From: Serratia ficaria
Lineage (GTDB): Bacteria; Pseudomonadota; Gammaproteobacteria; Enterobacterales; Enterobacteriaceae
Length of the DNA: 64,000 nt
NCBI RefSeq assembly: GCF_900187015.1
Contig: NZ_LT906479.1
Coordinates: 3,596,001-3,660,000 of the forward strand
Reading direction: 5' to 3'
Both the position numbers and the translations under genes were made by a program. This document shows, one piece after another, positions 51,432-60,469 of this stretch. Position 1 is the first letter of the stretch; each line of letters starts with the position of its first letter. The notes under the pieces are model-generated. The model searched no databases, had not been told where the DNA came from, and saw only the letters and a program-made list of their open reading frames with translations.

Positions 51432-52634
51432 ATGTCGAGTAAGCTAGTACTGGTTCTTAACTGCGGCAGTTCTTCCCTGAAATTCGCCATCATCGACGCC
51501 GTTAACGGTGAAGAATTCCTCTCCGGTTTGGCCGAGTGTTTCCACCTGCCTGAAGCCCGCATCAAGTGGAAAATGGACGGCGCCAAACACGAAGCTGCCC
51601 TGGGTGCCGGCGCTGCACACAGCGAAGCGCTGAACTTCATTGTTAATACTATTCTGGCACAAAAACCGGAGCTTTCAGCCCAGTTGACCGCTATCGGCCA
51701 CCGCATCGTGCACGGCGGCGAGAAGTTTACCGCCTCCGCCGTGATCAACGACGAAGTCCTGCAGGGTATCAAAGATTCCGTGCCGTTTGCACCACTGCAT
51801 AACCCGGCGCACCTGATCGGTATCGCTGAAGCATTGAAATCTTTCCCGAAACTGGCTGATAAAAACGTCGCCGTGTTCGACACCGCGTTCCATCAGACCA
51901 TGCCGGAAGAATCTTACCTGTACGCTCTGCCGTACAGCCTGTACCGCGACCACGGCGTTCGCCGCTACGGCGCGCACGGCACCAGCCACTTCTACGTGAC
52001 GCAAGAAGCCGCGAAGATGCTGAACAAGCCGGTGGAAGAAGTGAACGTGATCACTTGCCACCTGGGCAACGGCGGCTCGGTCACCGCGGTGCGCAACGGC
52101 AAATGCGTTGACACCTCCATGGGTCTGACCCCGCTGGAAGGCCTGGTGATGGGCACCCGCAGCGGTGACATCGATCCGGCGATCATCTTCCACTTGCACG
52201 ACTCCCTGGGCATGAGCGTTGACCAGATCAACAAAATGCTGACCAAAGAGTCCGGCCTGCTGGGCCTGACCGAAGTCACCAGCGACTGCCGCTATGTTGA
52301 AGACAATTACGACAGCAAGGCCGACGCCAAACGCGCGATGGACGTATTCTGCCACCGCCTGGCCAAATACATCGGCGCTTACAGCGCGCTGATGGAGGGC
52401 CGTCTGGACGCGGTGATCTTCACCGGCGGCATCGGCGAAAACGCCGGCATGGTGCGTGAGCTGACCCTCGACAAACTGGGCCTGCTGGGCTTCGAAATCG
52501 ACCACGAACGCAACATGGCCGCGCGCTTCGGCAAATCCGGCGCCATCACCAAAGACGGCAGCCGCCTGGCGCTGGTGATCCCGACCAACGAAGAGTTGGT
52601 CATCGCGCAGGACGCATCCCGCCTGACCGCGTAA
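51432..52634 (+). CDS. ackA: acetate kinase AckA
   Basis: A 400-residue enzyme that interconverts acetyl phosphate and ADP with acetate and ATP. The N-terminal phosphate motif [28 protein letters not shown] and FTGGIGENA signatures of the acetokinase family are all present. It is the first gene of the ackA-pta operon, which excretes acetate during overflow metabolism and fermentation and also sets the acetyl-phosphate level. Confidence 0.98.
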   Translation: MSSKLVLVLNCGSSSLKFAIIDAVNGEEFLSGLAECFHLPEARIKWKMDGAKHEAALGAGAAHSEALNFIVNTILAQKPELSAQLTAIGHRIVHGGEKFTASAVINDEVLQGIKDSVPFAPLHNPAHLIGIAEALKSFPKLADKNVAVFDTAFHQTMPEESYLYALPYSLYRDHGVRRYGAHGTSHFYVTQEAAKMLNKPVEEVNVITCHLGNGGSVTAVRNGKCVDTSMGLTPLEGLVMGTRSGDIDPAIIFHLHDSLGMSVDQINKMLTKESGLLGLTEVTSDCRYVEDNYDSKADAKRAMDVFCHRLAKYIGAYSALMEGRLDAVIFTGGIGENAGMVRELTLDKLGLLGFEIDHERNMAARFGKSGAITKDGSRLALVIPTNEELVIAQDASRLTA

Positions 52635-52642
52635 TGCTCTCA

Positions 52643-52675
52643 AACACCGTCAGCCCAGGCTGACGGTGTTGTTTT
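52643..52675 (+). terminator. strong hairpin between ackA and pta
   Basis: AACACCGTCAGCC and GGCTGACGGTGTT are perfect 13-base arms with a two-base loop, followed by GTTTTA. It may terminate part of the transcripts or stabilise the ackA 3' end, lowering pta relative to ackA. Confidence 0.65.
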
Positions 52676-52707
52676 AGCCTCATGTTAATCGTGAAGAGGA
52701 CTATTCT

Positions 52708-54867
52708 GTGTCACGTACAATTATGTTGATCCCCACCGGCACCAGCGTCGGTCTGACCAGCGTCAGCCTGGGCGTCATCCGCTCCATGGAGCAGCAAGGC
52801 GTTCGCCTGAGCGTGTTCAAACCCATCGCCCAGCCGCGCTCCGGCGGCGACTCTCTCGACCAGACCACCACCATCATCCGCAGCAACTCCACCATCCCGG
52901 CGGCCGAACCGCTGCGCATGAGCTACGTCGAAGGCCTGCTGAGCTCCAACCAGCAGGACGTGCTGATGGAAGAGATCGTGGCGCGCTACCACGAAAACAC
53001 CAAAGACGCGGAAGTGGTGCTGATCGAAGGCCTGGTGCCGACCCGTAAACACCAGTTCGCCAACGCGCTGAACTACGAAATCGCCAAGACCCTGAATGCG
53101 GAAATCGTCTTCGTGCTGGCGCTGGGCAACGATTCCCCGGCGCAGCTGAAAGAGCGCATCGAACTGGCGCGCAGCAGCTTCGGCGGCAGCAAGAACAAAA
53201 ACATCACCGGCGTGATCATCAACAAGCTGAACGCCCCGGTCGACGAGCAGGGCCGCACCCGCCCTGACCTGTCTGAAATCTTCGACGACTCCACCAAGGC
53301 CAGCGTCACCAACGTCGATCCGGCGCAGCTGTTCGCCAACAGCCCGCTGCCGGTGCTGGGCTGCGTGCCGTGGAGCTTCGATCTGATCGCCACCCGCGCC
53401 ATCGACATGGCTCGCCACCTGAAGGCCCGCGTGGTCAACGAAGGCGACATCATGACGCGCCGCGTGAAATCCGTGACCTTCTGCGCGCGCAGCATCCCGC
53501 ACATGCTGGAACACTTCCGCCCGGGCTCCCTGCTGGTGACCTCCGCAGACCGCCCCGACGTGCTGGTTTCCGCCTGCCTGGCGGCGATGAACGGCGTGGA
53601 AATCGGCGCCATCCTGCTGACCGGCGGCTACGCCATCGACGAGCCGATCAGAAAGCTGTGCGAACGCGCCTTCCAGACCGGCCTGCCGGTATTCATGGTC
53701 GACACCAACACCTGGCAGACCTCGCTCAGCCTGCAGAGCTTCAACCTCGAAGTGCCGTCTGACGACCATCAGCGCATCGAGAAAGTGCAGAACTACGTGG
53801 CCAGCCACATCAACGCCGAGTGGATCGAGTCGCTGACCGCCACCTCCGAGCGTTCGCGTCGCCTGTCGCCGCCGGCGTTCCGTTACGAGCTGACCGAGCT
53901 GGCGCGCAAAGCCGGCAAGCGCATCGTGCTGCCGGAAGGCGACGAGCCGCGCACCGTGAAAGCGGCGGCCATCTGCGCCGAACGCGGCATCGCGGAATGC
54001 GTGCTGCTGGGCAACCCGGACGAGATCCAGCGCGTTGCCGCTGCGCAGGGCGTTGAACTGGGCAAAGGCATCGAGATCGTCGATCCGGTCGCCGTGCGTG
54101 AAAACTACGTGCCGCGCCTGGTCGAGCTGCGTAAAAGCAAGGGCATGACCGAAGTGGTTGCCCGCGAGCAGCTGGAAGACAACGTGGTGCTCGGCACCCT
54201 GATGCTCGAAAAAGGCGAAGTCGACGGTCTGGTATCCGGCGCGGTTCACACCACCGCCAACACCATCCGCCCGCCGCTGCAGCTGATCAAAACCGCGCCG
54301 GGCAGCTCGCTGGTGTCTTCCGTGTTCTTCATGTTGCTGCCTGACCAGGTTCTGGTCTACGGCGACTGCGCGATCAACCCGGATCCGACCGCCGAACAGC
54401 TGTCTGAAATCGCCATCCAGTCGGCGGATTCCGCCGCCGCCTTCGGCATCGAACCGCGCGTGGCGATGATCTCCTACTCCACCGGCAACTCCGGTGCGGG
54501 CAGCGACGTTGAGAAGGTGCGCGAAGCGACCCGTCTGGCGCAGGAAAAACGCCCGGATCTGATCATCGACGGCCCGCTGCAGTACGACGCCGCCATCATG
54601 GCCGACGTCGCCAAGTCCAAGGCGCCGAACTCACCGGTCGCCGGCCAGGCTACCGTGTTCATCTTCCCGGATCTGAACACCGGCAACACCACCTATAAAG
54701 CGGTACAGCGTTCCGCCGATCTGGTGTCCATCGGGCCGATGCTGCAAGGCATGCGCAAGCCGGTGAACGACCTGTCGCGCGGCGCACTGGTAGACGATAT
54801 CGTGTATACCGTCGCGCTGACGGCGATCCAGTCCTCCCAGGCTGACGCTGCCGCCGCCAAGGCGTAA
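52708..54867 (+). CDS. pta: phosphate acetyltransferase Pta
   Basis: A 719-residue enzyme that interconverts acetyl-CoA and acetyl phosphate. It starts with GTG ([15 protein letters not shown]) behind GAAGAGGA, as in E. coli. An N-terminal dethiobiotin-synthetase-like P-loop domain and a DRTGG domain (to about 360) precede the C-terminal catalytic Pta domain (about 390-715), which holds [14 protein letters not shown] and [13 protein letters not shown]. It forms the AckA-Pta pathway with the upstream gene. Confidence 0.98.
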   Translation: MSRTIMLIPTGTSVGLTSVSLGVIRSMEQQGVRLSVFKPIAQPRSGGDSLDQTTTIIRSNSTIPAAEPLRMSYVEGLLSSNQQDVLMEEIVARYHENTKDAEVVLIEGLVPTRKHQFANALNYEIAKTLNAEIVFVLALGNDSPAQLKERIELARSSFGGSKNKNITGVIINKLNAPVDEQGRTRPDLSEIFDDSTKASVTNVDPAQLFANSPLPVLGCVPWSFDLIATRAIDMARHLKARVVNEGDIMTRRVKSVTFCARSIPHMLEHFRPGSLLVTSADRPDVLVSACLAAMNGVEIGAILLTGGYAIDEPIRKLCERAFQTGLPVFMVDTNTWQTSLSLQSFNLEVPSDDHQRIEKVQNYVASHINAEWIESLTATSERSRRLSPPAFRYELTELARKAGKRIVLPEGDEPRTVKAAAICAERGIAECVLLGNPDEIQRVAAAQGVELGKGIEIVDPVAVRENYVPRLVELRKSKGMTEVVAREQLEDNVVLGTLMLEKGEVDGLVSGAVHTTANTIRPPLQLIKTAPGSSLVSSVFFMLLPDQVLVYGDCAINPDPTAEQLSEIAIQSADSAAAFGIEPRVAMISYSTGNSGAGSDVEKVREATRLAQEKRPDLIIDGPLQYDAAIMADVAKSKAPNSPVAGQATVFIFPDLNTGNTTYKAVQRSADLVSIGPMLQGMRKPVNDLSRGALVDDIVYTVALTAIQSSQADAAAAKA

Positions 54868-54882
54868 TTCATCGCCAAACGA

Positions 54883-54911
54883 AACAAGGGCCGGCATTGC
54901 CGGCCCTTGTT
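54883..54911 (+). terminator. pta terminator
   Basis: AACAAGGGCCGGC, ATT loop, GCCGGCCCTTGTT; a perfect 13-base stem. It lies between convergent transcription units and can act in both directions. Confidence 0.85.
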
Positions 54912-54940
54912 ATTTCATTCATCCCTTCTCTGACTTTTTA

Positions 54941-55363
54941 TTACTCCGCGCTGGTAATAACCTGCGAAATCTGGCCGTCACTGATTTTCAGCGAGAAACT
55001 GCGCTGCCAGAAACGTTTCGAATCCGCATCCTGAGGATCCACGGTACTGATTGCTACGGTGTATGGCATATTGCTCTCAAATGCTTTGAACGAGTATGGG
55101 ATACACTGGCCGGGCGTGATCGTCTCAGCGGGTTTTGGCGGTAGAATGGTCCTGCGCCAGAGTTCATGCGTTTGGCTACCCAACCGTTGTTCAATAGCGA
55201 TACTGACCAGACTGACCCTGCCACTCTGTGTTTGGTAGGTCTGCGGCAAAGAGAAACAGAGATCATTTCCCCGTAGCGTAATATCCGCAGTGTAAAAACG
55301 TTGCTTTTCAAGCACACAACCACTGAGCAACATCATCATGATGAGGGTATAGATTCTTCTCAT
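54941..55363 (-). CDS. putative T6SS immunity lipoprotein
   Basis: A 140-residue lipoprotein precursor. The signal peptide MRRIYTLIMMMLLSGC contains a lipobox with the acylated Cys16, so it should sit on the periplasmic side of a membrane. The rest is mostly beta-strand-like and resembles small periplasmic lipoproteins annotated as putative T6SS immunity proteins. Its start overlaps the stop of the upstream HExxH peptidase gene by four bases, an effector-then-immunity layout. It would protect against that peptidase in the periplasm. The gene is clearly more AT-rich than its neighbours. Confidence 0.7.
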   Translation of the reverse strand: MRRIYTLIMMMLLSGCVLEKQRFYTADITLRGNDLCFSLPQTYQTQSGRVSLVSIAIEQRLGSQTHELWRRTILPPKPAETITPGQCIPYSFKAFESNMPYTVAISTVDPQDADSKRFWQRSFSLKISDGQISQVITSAE

Positions 55364-55899
55364 TTCAGGTTTTTCCTGTCGGTAGGAGCATTAAGAAATC
55401 TTTTCAAAACATGCTCATAACGGCTTTTCAAATCTGGACCTATAATACCTTGCATCAGCTTCACCTCAAACCACCGTTCTTTTCCATAACGAGAAAGGAT
55501 GAAGTAATCTGCAAGAAGGCTGGCTTGCGCCTCCATACCATAATCAGCTAATGAGTAGTAATCCGGTAGCGAGTATTTATAAGTTACCGCCCAGCTCATT
55601 ATTCCCCGTAGCCGGACGTTCATCCCCATCTGATACTGCCATACGTGGGCCATTTCATGCATGAACCACCATAGATAGCGCGTTGTTTCTGTGGAAAAAT
55701 CTTCCCTGAAGTGTTTTTCAGGCCAATAAAGTTCACCATTAGGCGTAACGGCCGTTTCCTCATTCTGCAAACCAAACGGGAAATAGCTCGCGTTATGCAC
55801 TTTAACAAGACTGTAGTCGATGGCATTTTTATAGAGAGAGCGGGATAGCGTGATCTCGCCTAGCGTCAGCCTTCTGAATGAGCCTCTTGCTGTTATCAT
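55360..55899 (-). CDS. zincin-like metallopeptidase, putative T6SS effector
   Basis: A 179-residue protein without a signal peptide. Residues 81-85 are HEMAH, the HExxH zinc-peptidase motif, in WWFMHEMAHVWQYQMG, and a candidate third ligand lies downstream in YGMEAQASLLADY. The layout resembles the metallopeptidase domain at the C terminus of VgrG2b of Pseudomonas aeruginosa, a T6SS effector active in the periplasm with a periplasmic immunity protein, and stand-alone 'vgr-related' proteins. The start ATG follows GGAGTGAATA. It overlaps the lipoprotein gene. No T6SS structural genes lie in the window, so it would be an orphan cargo effector. Function is inferred. Confidence 0.68.
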   Translation of the reverse strand: MITARGSFRRLTLGEITLSRSLYKNAIDYSLVKVHNASYFPFGLQNEETAVTPNGELYWPEKHFREDFSTETTRYLWWFMHEMAHVWQYQMGMNVRLRGIMSWAVTYKYSLPDYYSLADYGMEAQASLLADYFILSRYGKERWFEVKLMQGIIGPDLKSRYEHVLKRFLNAPTDRKNLK

Positions 55900-55991
55900 T
55901 ATTCACTCCATGAATATAACTTATTGTATTTATTTATCTATTTTTATTATCTCTTTTTGCCCAAGCATTGGCCACCTATTATTCACCGAAA

Positions 55992-56014
55992 ACAAAAAGC
56001 CCCCTAAGGGGCTT
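55992..56014 (-). terminator. terminator of PTS/transketolase operon
   Basis: AAGCCCC, CTAA loop, GGGGCTT, with a T run on the minus strand (AAAAA at 55994-55998). It lies about 107 bases after the transketolase C-terminal gene and separates it from the peptidase gene. Confidence 0.85.
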
Positions 56015-56120
56015 ATCCGTTAATAATACGTGAGTCATGACTCAAATTCCGGGGGAAGGTATATGCTTTCTCCAGAGCACCGAGCTTCATTCGTTACAGC
56101 AGTTGTTATTGACTCAAGAA

Positions 56121-57080
56121 CTACTTTTGCAGCAACTGCCCGGCGGCCTCCAAAATATGCTCGGCGGTCAGGCCGTACTCCTGCTGCAGAAACGCCTGGG
56201 TGCCCACCTGGCCATAGCGCTCTTTCACCCCCACCCGCCGCATCGGCACCGGGCATTCTTCCGCCAGCACCTCGGCCACCGCCGAACCCAGGCCGTTGTG
56301 GATGCTGTGGTTCTCGCAGGTGACGATTTTGCCGGTCTTGGCGGCATAGGTTTTGATGATGTCGCGGTCGATAGGCTTGAGGGTGAACATGTCGATCACC
56401 GCCGCGCTGACGCCACGCTGTTCCAGCATCTGCGCCGCCTTCAGCGCTTCGGCCACCATGATGCCGTTGGCGATCAGCGTGATGTCGTCGCCGTCGCGCA
56501 GCAGGTTGCCCTTGCCGATGGTGAAGCGCGAGCCGTCCTGATAGATGCGCGTCGCCTGCTTGCGGATGGTGCGCACCCAGTAGAAGCCTTGCAAATCCAT
56601 CAGCTGCTGCAGGATATCGGCGAACATGGTGGCGTCGGTCACTTCCAGCACCACCGAATGCGCCAGGCCGCGCACGATGCCCATGTCTTCGAACGACATA
56701 TGGGTGCCGCCGTTGTGGCAGGCGGTTACCCCGGCGTCGGAGGCGATCACCTTGACGTTGTTGCGCTGGTAATCCAGCGACATGAACAGCTGATCGAAAC
56801 AGCGGCGGCTGGCGAAGGCGGTGAAGGTGTGCACGAAAGGCACCCGGCCGGTGAGCGCCAGCCCGGCGGACACGCCGATCACGTTGGCCTCCATGATGCC
56901 GCAGTTGATCACGTGCCGCGGATGGTCCTTGTGCACCCCGTCCATCGCCATCGAGCTCATCAGGTCCGCCTCCAGCGCGATGATCGGCGTATCCGCCTCA
57001 ATCTGCCGGCGCACCATGCCGGCATACACTTTGCGCATCTCTATAGCGTCGTTTTCCAACTCGGTCACTACGTTAAACAT
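56121..57080 (-). CDS. transketolase, C-terminal (pyrimidine-binding) subunit
   Basis: A 319-residue protein with the pyrimidine-binding domain (starting MRKVYAGMVRRQI, with GIMEANVIGVSAGLAL) and the C-terminal transketolase domain (about 190-315). Split transketolases pair it with a separate N-terminal subunit; the two genes overlap by eight bases here. Together with an ascorbate-type PTS it probably feeds a sugar acid or pentose derivative into the pentose phosphate pathway. A similar split transketolase, PTS and LacI regulator cluster lies near pta in Salmonella, as I recall. The natural substrate is not known. Confidence 0.88.
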   Translation of the reverse strand: MFNVVTELENDAIEMRKVYAGMVRRQIEADTPIIALEADLMSSMAMDGVHKDHPRHVINCGIMEANVIGVSAGLALTGRVPFVHTFTAFASRRCFDQLFMSLDYQRNNVKVIASDAGVTACHNGGTHMSFEDMGIVRGLAHSVVLEVTDATMFADILQQLMDLQGFYWVRTIRKQATRIYQDGSRFTIGKGNLLRDGDDITLIANGIMVAEALKAAQMLEQRGVSAAVIDMFTLKPIDRDIIKTYAAKTGKIVTCENHSIHNGLGSAVAEVLAEECPVPMRRVGVKERYGQVGTQAFLQQEYGLTAEHILEAAGQLLQK

Positions 57081-57918
57081 GGGCGGCCTCCAGTTCGGCG
57101 ATGGCTTTTTCGATTTCTTGCTGTACGTCCGGCGTCAAACGCAGGTGATGCGAGTTCTGCAGGTTCTCCAGATAGCTCACGCCCTGCCCCTTGATGCTGT
57201 CGAGCACGATCACCAGCGGCCGCTGTTCGCCGCCGCGCGCCGGCGCCGCCGCCTCATGCAACGCGGCGATGTCGTCGCCCTTGATGGTCTGCACCTCAAA
57301 ACCGAAGGCGCGGAACTTGCCGGCCAGATCGAACGGCTTGATCACCTCGTCCAGCAGGCCGTCCAGCTGCTGCTTGTTGTAATCGATAAACAGCGTCAGG
57401 TTGTTCAGGTTGTGATGGGCAATAAACTGGAAGGCTTCCCAGCACTGCCCTTCGTTCAGCTCGCCGTCGCCGAGGATGCTGAATACCCGATTGCGCCGTC
57501 CCGCCAGCCGATGCGACAGCGCCATGCCGGCGGCGATCGACACGCCCTGCCCCAGCGACCCGGTGGTGGCGTCCACCCCGCGGGTGCGCAGCCGGTCCGG
57601 GTGGCTCGGCAGCCGGGTGCCGTTCTGGTTGAGCGTCTTCAGCTCCGCCTGCGGGAAATACCCCTTGATCGCCAGCGTGCTGTACAGCGCCGGGCCGGCA
57701 TGGCCCTTGGACAGCACGAAGTAATCGCGCTCCGGCCAGTCCGGATCCGCCGGATCGATGCGCATCACGCCGCCGTACAGTACCGCCAGCGTTTCCACTA
57801 CCGACATGCAGCCGCCGTAGTGGCCGAAACCCAGCCCGGTCAGCGCCTTCAGCGTTTCCAGGCGAATATCGCGCGCCAGGGTGCGCAACTCTTCAATTTC
57901 CGTGATTGTATGACTCAT
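57073..57918 (-). CDS. transketolase, N-terminal (ThDP-binding) subunit
   Basis: A 281-residue protein matching the N-terminal half of transketolase. It holds the diphosphate-binding motif GDGELNEGQCWEAFQFI, KGHAGPALYSTLAI and HPDRLRTRGVDATTGSLGQG. Its partner subunit is encoded by the next gene, which overlaps it. It follows the PTS IIC gene by 15 bases. The complex would transfer two-carbon units in sugar phosphate metabolism. Confidence 0.9.
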   Translation of the reverse strand: MSHTITEIEELRTLARDIRLETLKALTGLGFGHYGGCMSVVETLAVLYGGVMRIDPADPDWPERDYFVLSKGHAGPALYSTLAIKGYFPQAELKTLNQNGTRLPSHPDRLRTRGVDATTGSLGQGVSIAAGMALSHRLAGRRNRVFSILGDGELNEGQCWEAFQFIAHHNLNNLTLFIDYNKQQLDGLLDEVIKPFDLAGKFRAFGFEVQTIKGDDIAALHEAAAPARGGEQRPLVIVLDSIKGQGVSYLENLQNSHHLRLTPDVQQEIEKAIAELEAAHV

Positions 57919-57933
57919 CAGAACTGTCCTCGC

Positions 57934-59313
57934 TTATTTTTCAACGCGGTCGGCGGCAGGCGCGCTTTTGCGTTTTCCCAGGAAGTTGTGCGCCACCAAC
58001 AGCGCAAACACGGCGACGATCGCCAGCATGATCATTTCTTTCGACATAAAGCGCGCCATGTTGCCCAGCAGGATGCCCACCACGCCGAAGTCGGCGTCGG
58101 AGAAGGTGGTGTTGGCGAAGCCCAGCGCCCCCAGCACCGGCAACAGCAACACCGGCAGGAAGGTGATCAGCAGGCCGTTGGCGAAGGCGCCCAGCATCGC
58201 GCCGCGGCGGCCGCCGGTGGCGTTGCCGAACACCCCGGCGGTGGCGCCGGTGAAGAAGTGCGGCACCACGCCGGGCAGGATCAGCACCATCTTCAGCTGC
58301 CCCAGCAGGAACAGCCCGGCCAGGCCGCCGAGGAAGCTGAACAGAAAGCCGATCAGCACCGCGTTGGGGGCGTAGGGATAAACCACCGGGCAGTCCAGCG
58401 CCGGCCGCGCGTTAGGCACCAGTTTTTCCGAAAAGCCGGTAAACGCCGGTACGATTTCCGCCAGGATCAGGCGCACGCCCTGCAGGATGATGAACACCCC
58501 GGCGGCGAAGGTGATGGCCTGAATAATCGAATACACCAGGTAGTTCTGGCCGCCGCTGAGCTGGCCCTCGACGTAGGCCCGCCCGGCGCAGATCGCCAGG
58601 ATCAGGTAGATGACGATCATGGTCATCGAGATGGAAATGGAGCTGTCGCGCAGGAAGCTGAGGTTTTTCGGCAGGTTCATTTCCTCGGTGGAGCGCGAGT
58701 TTTTGCCGACCTTCGAACCGATCCAACCGGACAACACATAGCCCAGGGTGCCGAAGTGGCCGAAGGCGATGTCGTCGTTGCCGGTGATGCGGCGCATATA
58801 GCGCTGGGCGATCGCCGGGAAGAACGCCATGATCAGCCCCAGCGTCAGCGCGCCGGTAAACACCAGCGGCACGCCTTCAAAGCCCGCCACCGTCAGGATG
58901 ATGCCGATCATGCAGGCCATGTAGAAGGTGTGGTGGCCGGTCAGGAAGATGTATTTCAGCCGGGTAAAGCGCGCCACCACGATGTTCGCCACCATGCCGA
59001 ACGCCATGATCAACGCGGTGGAGGCGCCGTATTTCTCCAGCGCGATGGAGACGATCGCTTCGTTATTCGGAATGATGCCCTGAATATTGAAGGCGTGTTC
59101 GAACATGCCGCCGAGCGGGTTCAACGAGCCCACCAGCACGGTGGCGCCGCCGCCCAGCACAATAAAGCCGAGAATGGTTTTTACCGTGCCCTTCACCACG
59201 TCGGAGAATGATTTTTTTTGCGCCAGCAAACCGATCAGGGCAATAAGACCGACCAGCACTGAAGGCACCTTTAATATATCAACCACAAACTTAAGCGTTT
59301 CCTGGATAAACAT
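57934..59313 (-). CDS. PTS ascorbate-family IIC permease
   Basis: A 459-residue permease of the PTS ascorbate (SgaT/UlaA) family with about eleven membrane segments. Signatures include GNDDIAFGHFGTLGYVLSGWIG and GVVPHFFTGATAGVFGNATGG. I chose the ATG at 59313, five bases after GAGG; a GTG two codons earlier is less likely. It would import and phosphorylate its substrate with the IIB and IIA proteins encoded upstream. E. coli UlaA takes up L-ascorbate, but the transketolase partner makes a different substrate possible. Confidence 0.88.
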   Translation of the reverse strand: MFIQETLKFVVDILKVPSVLVGLIALIGLLAQKKSFSDVVKGTVKTILGFIVLGGGATVLVGSLNPLGGMFEHAFNIQGIIPNNEAIVSIALEKYGASTALIMAFGMVANIVVARFTRLKYIFLTGHHTFYMACMIGIILTVAGFEGVPLVFTGALTLGLIMAFFPAIAQRYMRRITGNDDIAFGHFGTLGYVLSGWIGSKVGKNSRSTEEMNLPKNLSFLRDSSISISMTMIVIYLILAICAGRAYVEGQLSGGQNYLVYSIIQAITFAAGVFIILQGVRLILAEIVPAFTGFSEKLVPNARPALDCPVVYPYAPNAVLIGFLFSFLGGLAGLFLLGQLKMVLILPGVVPHFFTGATAGVFGNATGGRRGAMLGAFANGLLITFLPVLLLPVLGALGFANTTFSDADFGVVGILLGNMARFMSKEMIMLAIVAVFALLVAHNFLGKRKSAPAADRVEK

Positions 59314-59336
59314 ATCCACCTCGCCAATCGGTTTAT

Positions 59337-59618
59337 TCAGATGATTGAGTGAGCTTCGAAGTAAGCGCGCAGCTTGGCTTCCAGCTCATTGATGTCGATG
59401 ATATTGCTGATGACCACCAGCTGTTCCGCCGGCACGCTGGCGCTGTCGGCGATGTCCTTCGCCATCACGAAAATATCGGCGGCGCCGGGCGTGGCGGAAG
59501 AGAGATCGGAGTGTTCGACCTCGGCTTCTATCGCCATTTTTTTCAGCACTTTTTTGATGTTCATTTCCACCATAAAGCTGCTGCCAAGACCTGAACCGCA
59601 AATCGCCATGATTTTCAT
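59337..59618 (-). CDS. PTS ascorbate-family IIB
   Basis: A 93-residue IIB protein beginning MKIMAICGSGLGSSFMVEM, in which Cys7 is the phosphorylated cysteine. The ATG follows AGGTG by seven bases. It transfers phosphate from IIA to the substrate bound by IIC. The gene lies between IIA and IIC in the operon. Confidence 0.9.
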   Translation of the reverse strand: MKIMAICGSGLGSSFMVEMNIKKVLKKMAIEAEVEHSDLSSATPGAADIFVMAKDIADSASVPAEQLVVISNIIDINELEAKLRAYFEAHSII

Positions 59619-59711
59619 TGTATTCACCTGTTAAATTTCGCATGTAGGGTAGCGCCGTCAGAAATAAATCTGACGGAGCAAGACGTCATTATTCGGCCTG
59701 GTGATTAAAAA

Positions 59712-60155
59712 TTAGTAGCGGGCAATAATATCCTCGATCTGTTGTTTGTCTCGCGCCTGAAATAAGGCGTCCATCGCCGGGCTATCCGAAAACAACTCCG
59801 CCAGCTGCGAGATTAATTCAATATGGCTGCTGCTGTCGGGTGCGGAGAGCATCACCACTATCCACACCGGGTCGTTATCTTCGGAGTGAAAGCGCACCCC
59901 CTGATGAACCTTCAGCAGCGACAGCCCCAGCGCGTTGGCGCCCTCTTCCGGCCGGGCGTGCGGCATGGCGATGCCCGGCGCCAACACGAAATACGGCCCC
60001 AGCGCCGCGTGCTGCCGAAAAATCGCCGTCAGATAATCCGGCGTGATGATATTGCGCTGCAGCAGCGGCCGGGCGCTCAGCGTCACCGCCTGCCGCCAGT
60101 CCTCCACCCGCTCGCACAGCTGTATATGCTCGGCGCTCAGCCAGTCTTTCAGCAC
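59712..60155 (-). CDS. PTS ascorbate/fructose-type IIA
   Basis: A 147-residue PTS IIA protein of the mannitol/fructose (PtsN-like, UlaC) superfamily. The phosphorylation site is His66 in GIAMPHARPEEGA. I chose the GTG at 60155 because GGGGG lies just upstream and MLKDWLSAEH matches UlaC; the frame extends to 60200 without conservation. It is the first gene of the operon, and a CRP site and two operators lie 90-155 bases upstream. Confidence 0.85.
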   Translation of the reverse strand: MLKDWLSAEHIQLCERVEDWRQAVTLSARPLLQRNIITPDYLTAIFRQHAALGPYFVLAPGIAMPHARPEEGANALGLSLLKVHQGVRFHSEDNDPVWIVVMLSAPDSSSHIELISQLAELFSDSPAMDALFQARDKQQIEDIIARY

Positions 60156-60244
60156 GTATCCCCCGATGGTCAATGTGTTAGCCCCGCGCCGAAGAACCAC
60201 TCCCCGGCGACGGTAAAACTTTAATCAACGCCCCGGCGGCACAC

Positions 60245-60260
60245 TGTGATTCGCATCACA
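60245..60260. promoter_or_regulatory. CRP-cAMP site of PTS operon
   Basis: TGTGA-TTCGCA-TCACA is a perfect CRP consensus, centred about 97 bases before the IIA start codon. Confidence 0.75.
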
Positions 60261-60261
60261 A

Positions 60262-60275
60262 AGATAGCGCTACCA
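60262..60275. promoter_or_regulatory. LacI-type operator O1
   Basis: AGATAGCGCTACCA differs at two positions from the perfect operator O2. The two centres are 35 bases apart. It directly abuts the CRP site, so repressor binding may interfere with CRP. Confidence 0.65.
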
Positions 60276-60296
60276 AAGTTCTATCATGCAGATCTG

Positions 60297-60310
60297 TGAT
60301 AGCGCTATCA
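60297..60310. promoter_or_regulatory. LacI-type operator O2
   Basis: TGATAGCGCTATCA is a perfect 14-base palindrome with a central GC, typical of LacI/GalR operators. It is probably bound by the divergent LacI-family regulator. Confidence 0.75.
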
Positions 60311-60469
60311 AAACGCCGGGCCGCAGGATGGCGTTAACCACAATTTTTTATCGCTGGCCGGGGTAACGGGTTAGAATGTGTCGCATACTGGGATCGTCGA
60401 AGCCGCTTTGCCGGCTTCCCATCATCACAATTTTTATGCGCGGCATGCGCATTTCAGTCGGGATTACGA

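Larger units (their letters stand above)
60156..60469. other. divergent control region, PTS operon / LacI regulator
   Basis: A 314-base region without a gene. It contains one perfect CRP site and two related palindromic operators, described separately. Confidence 0.8.

Noticed and set aside
56032..56043. 12-base palindrome GAGTCATGACTC
   Set aside because: Short, isolated and not placed near a promoter; it may be chance.
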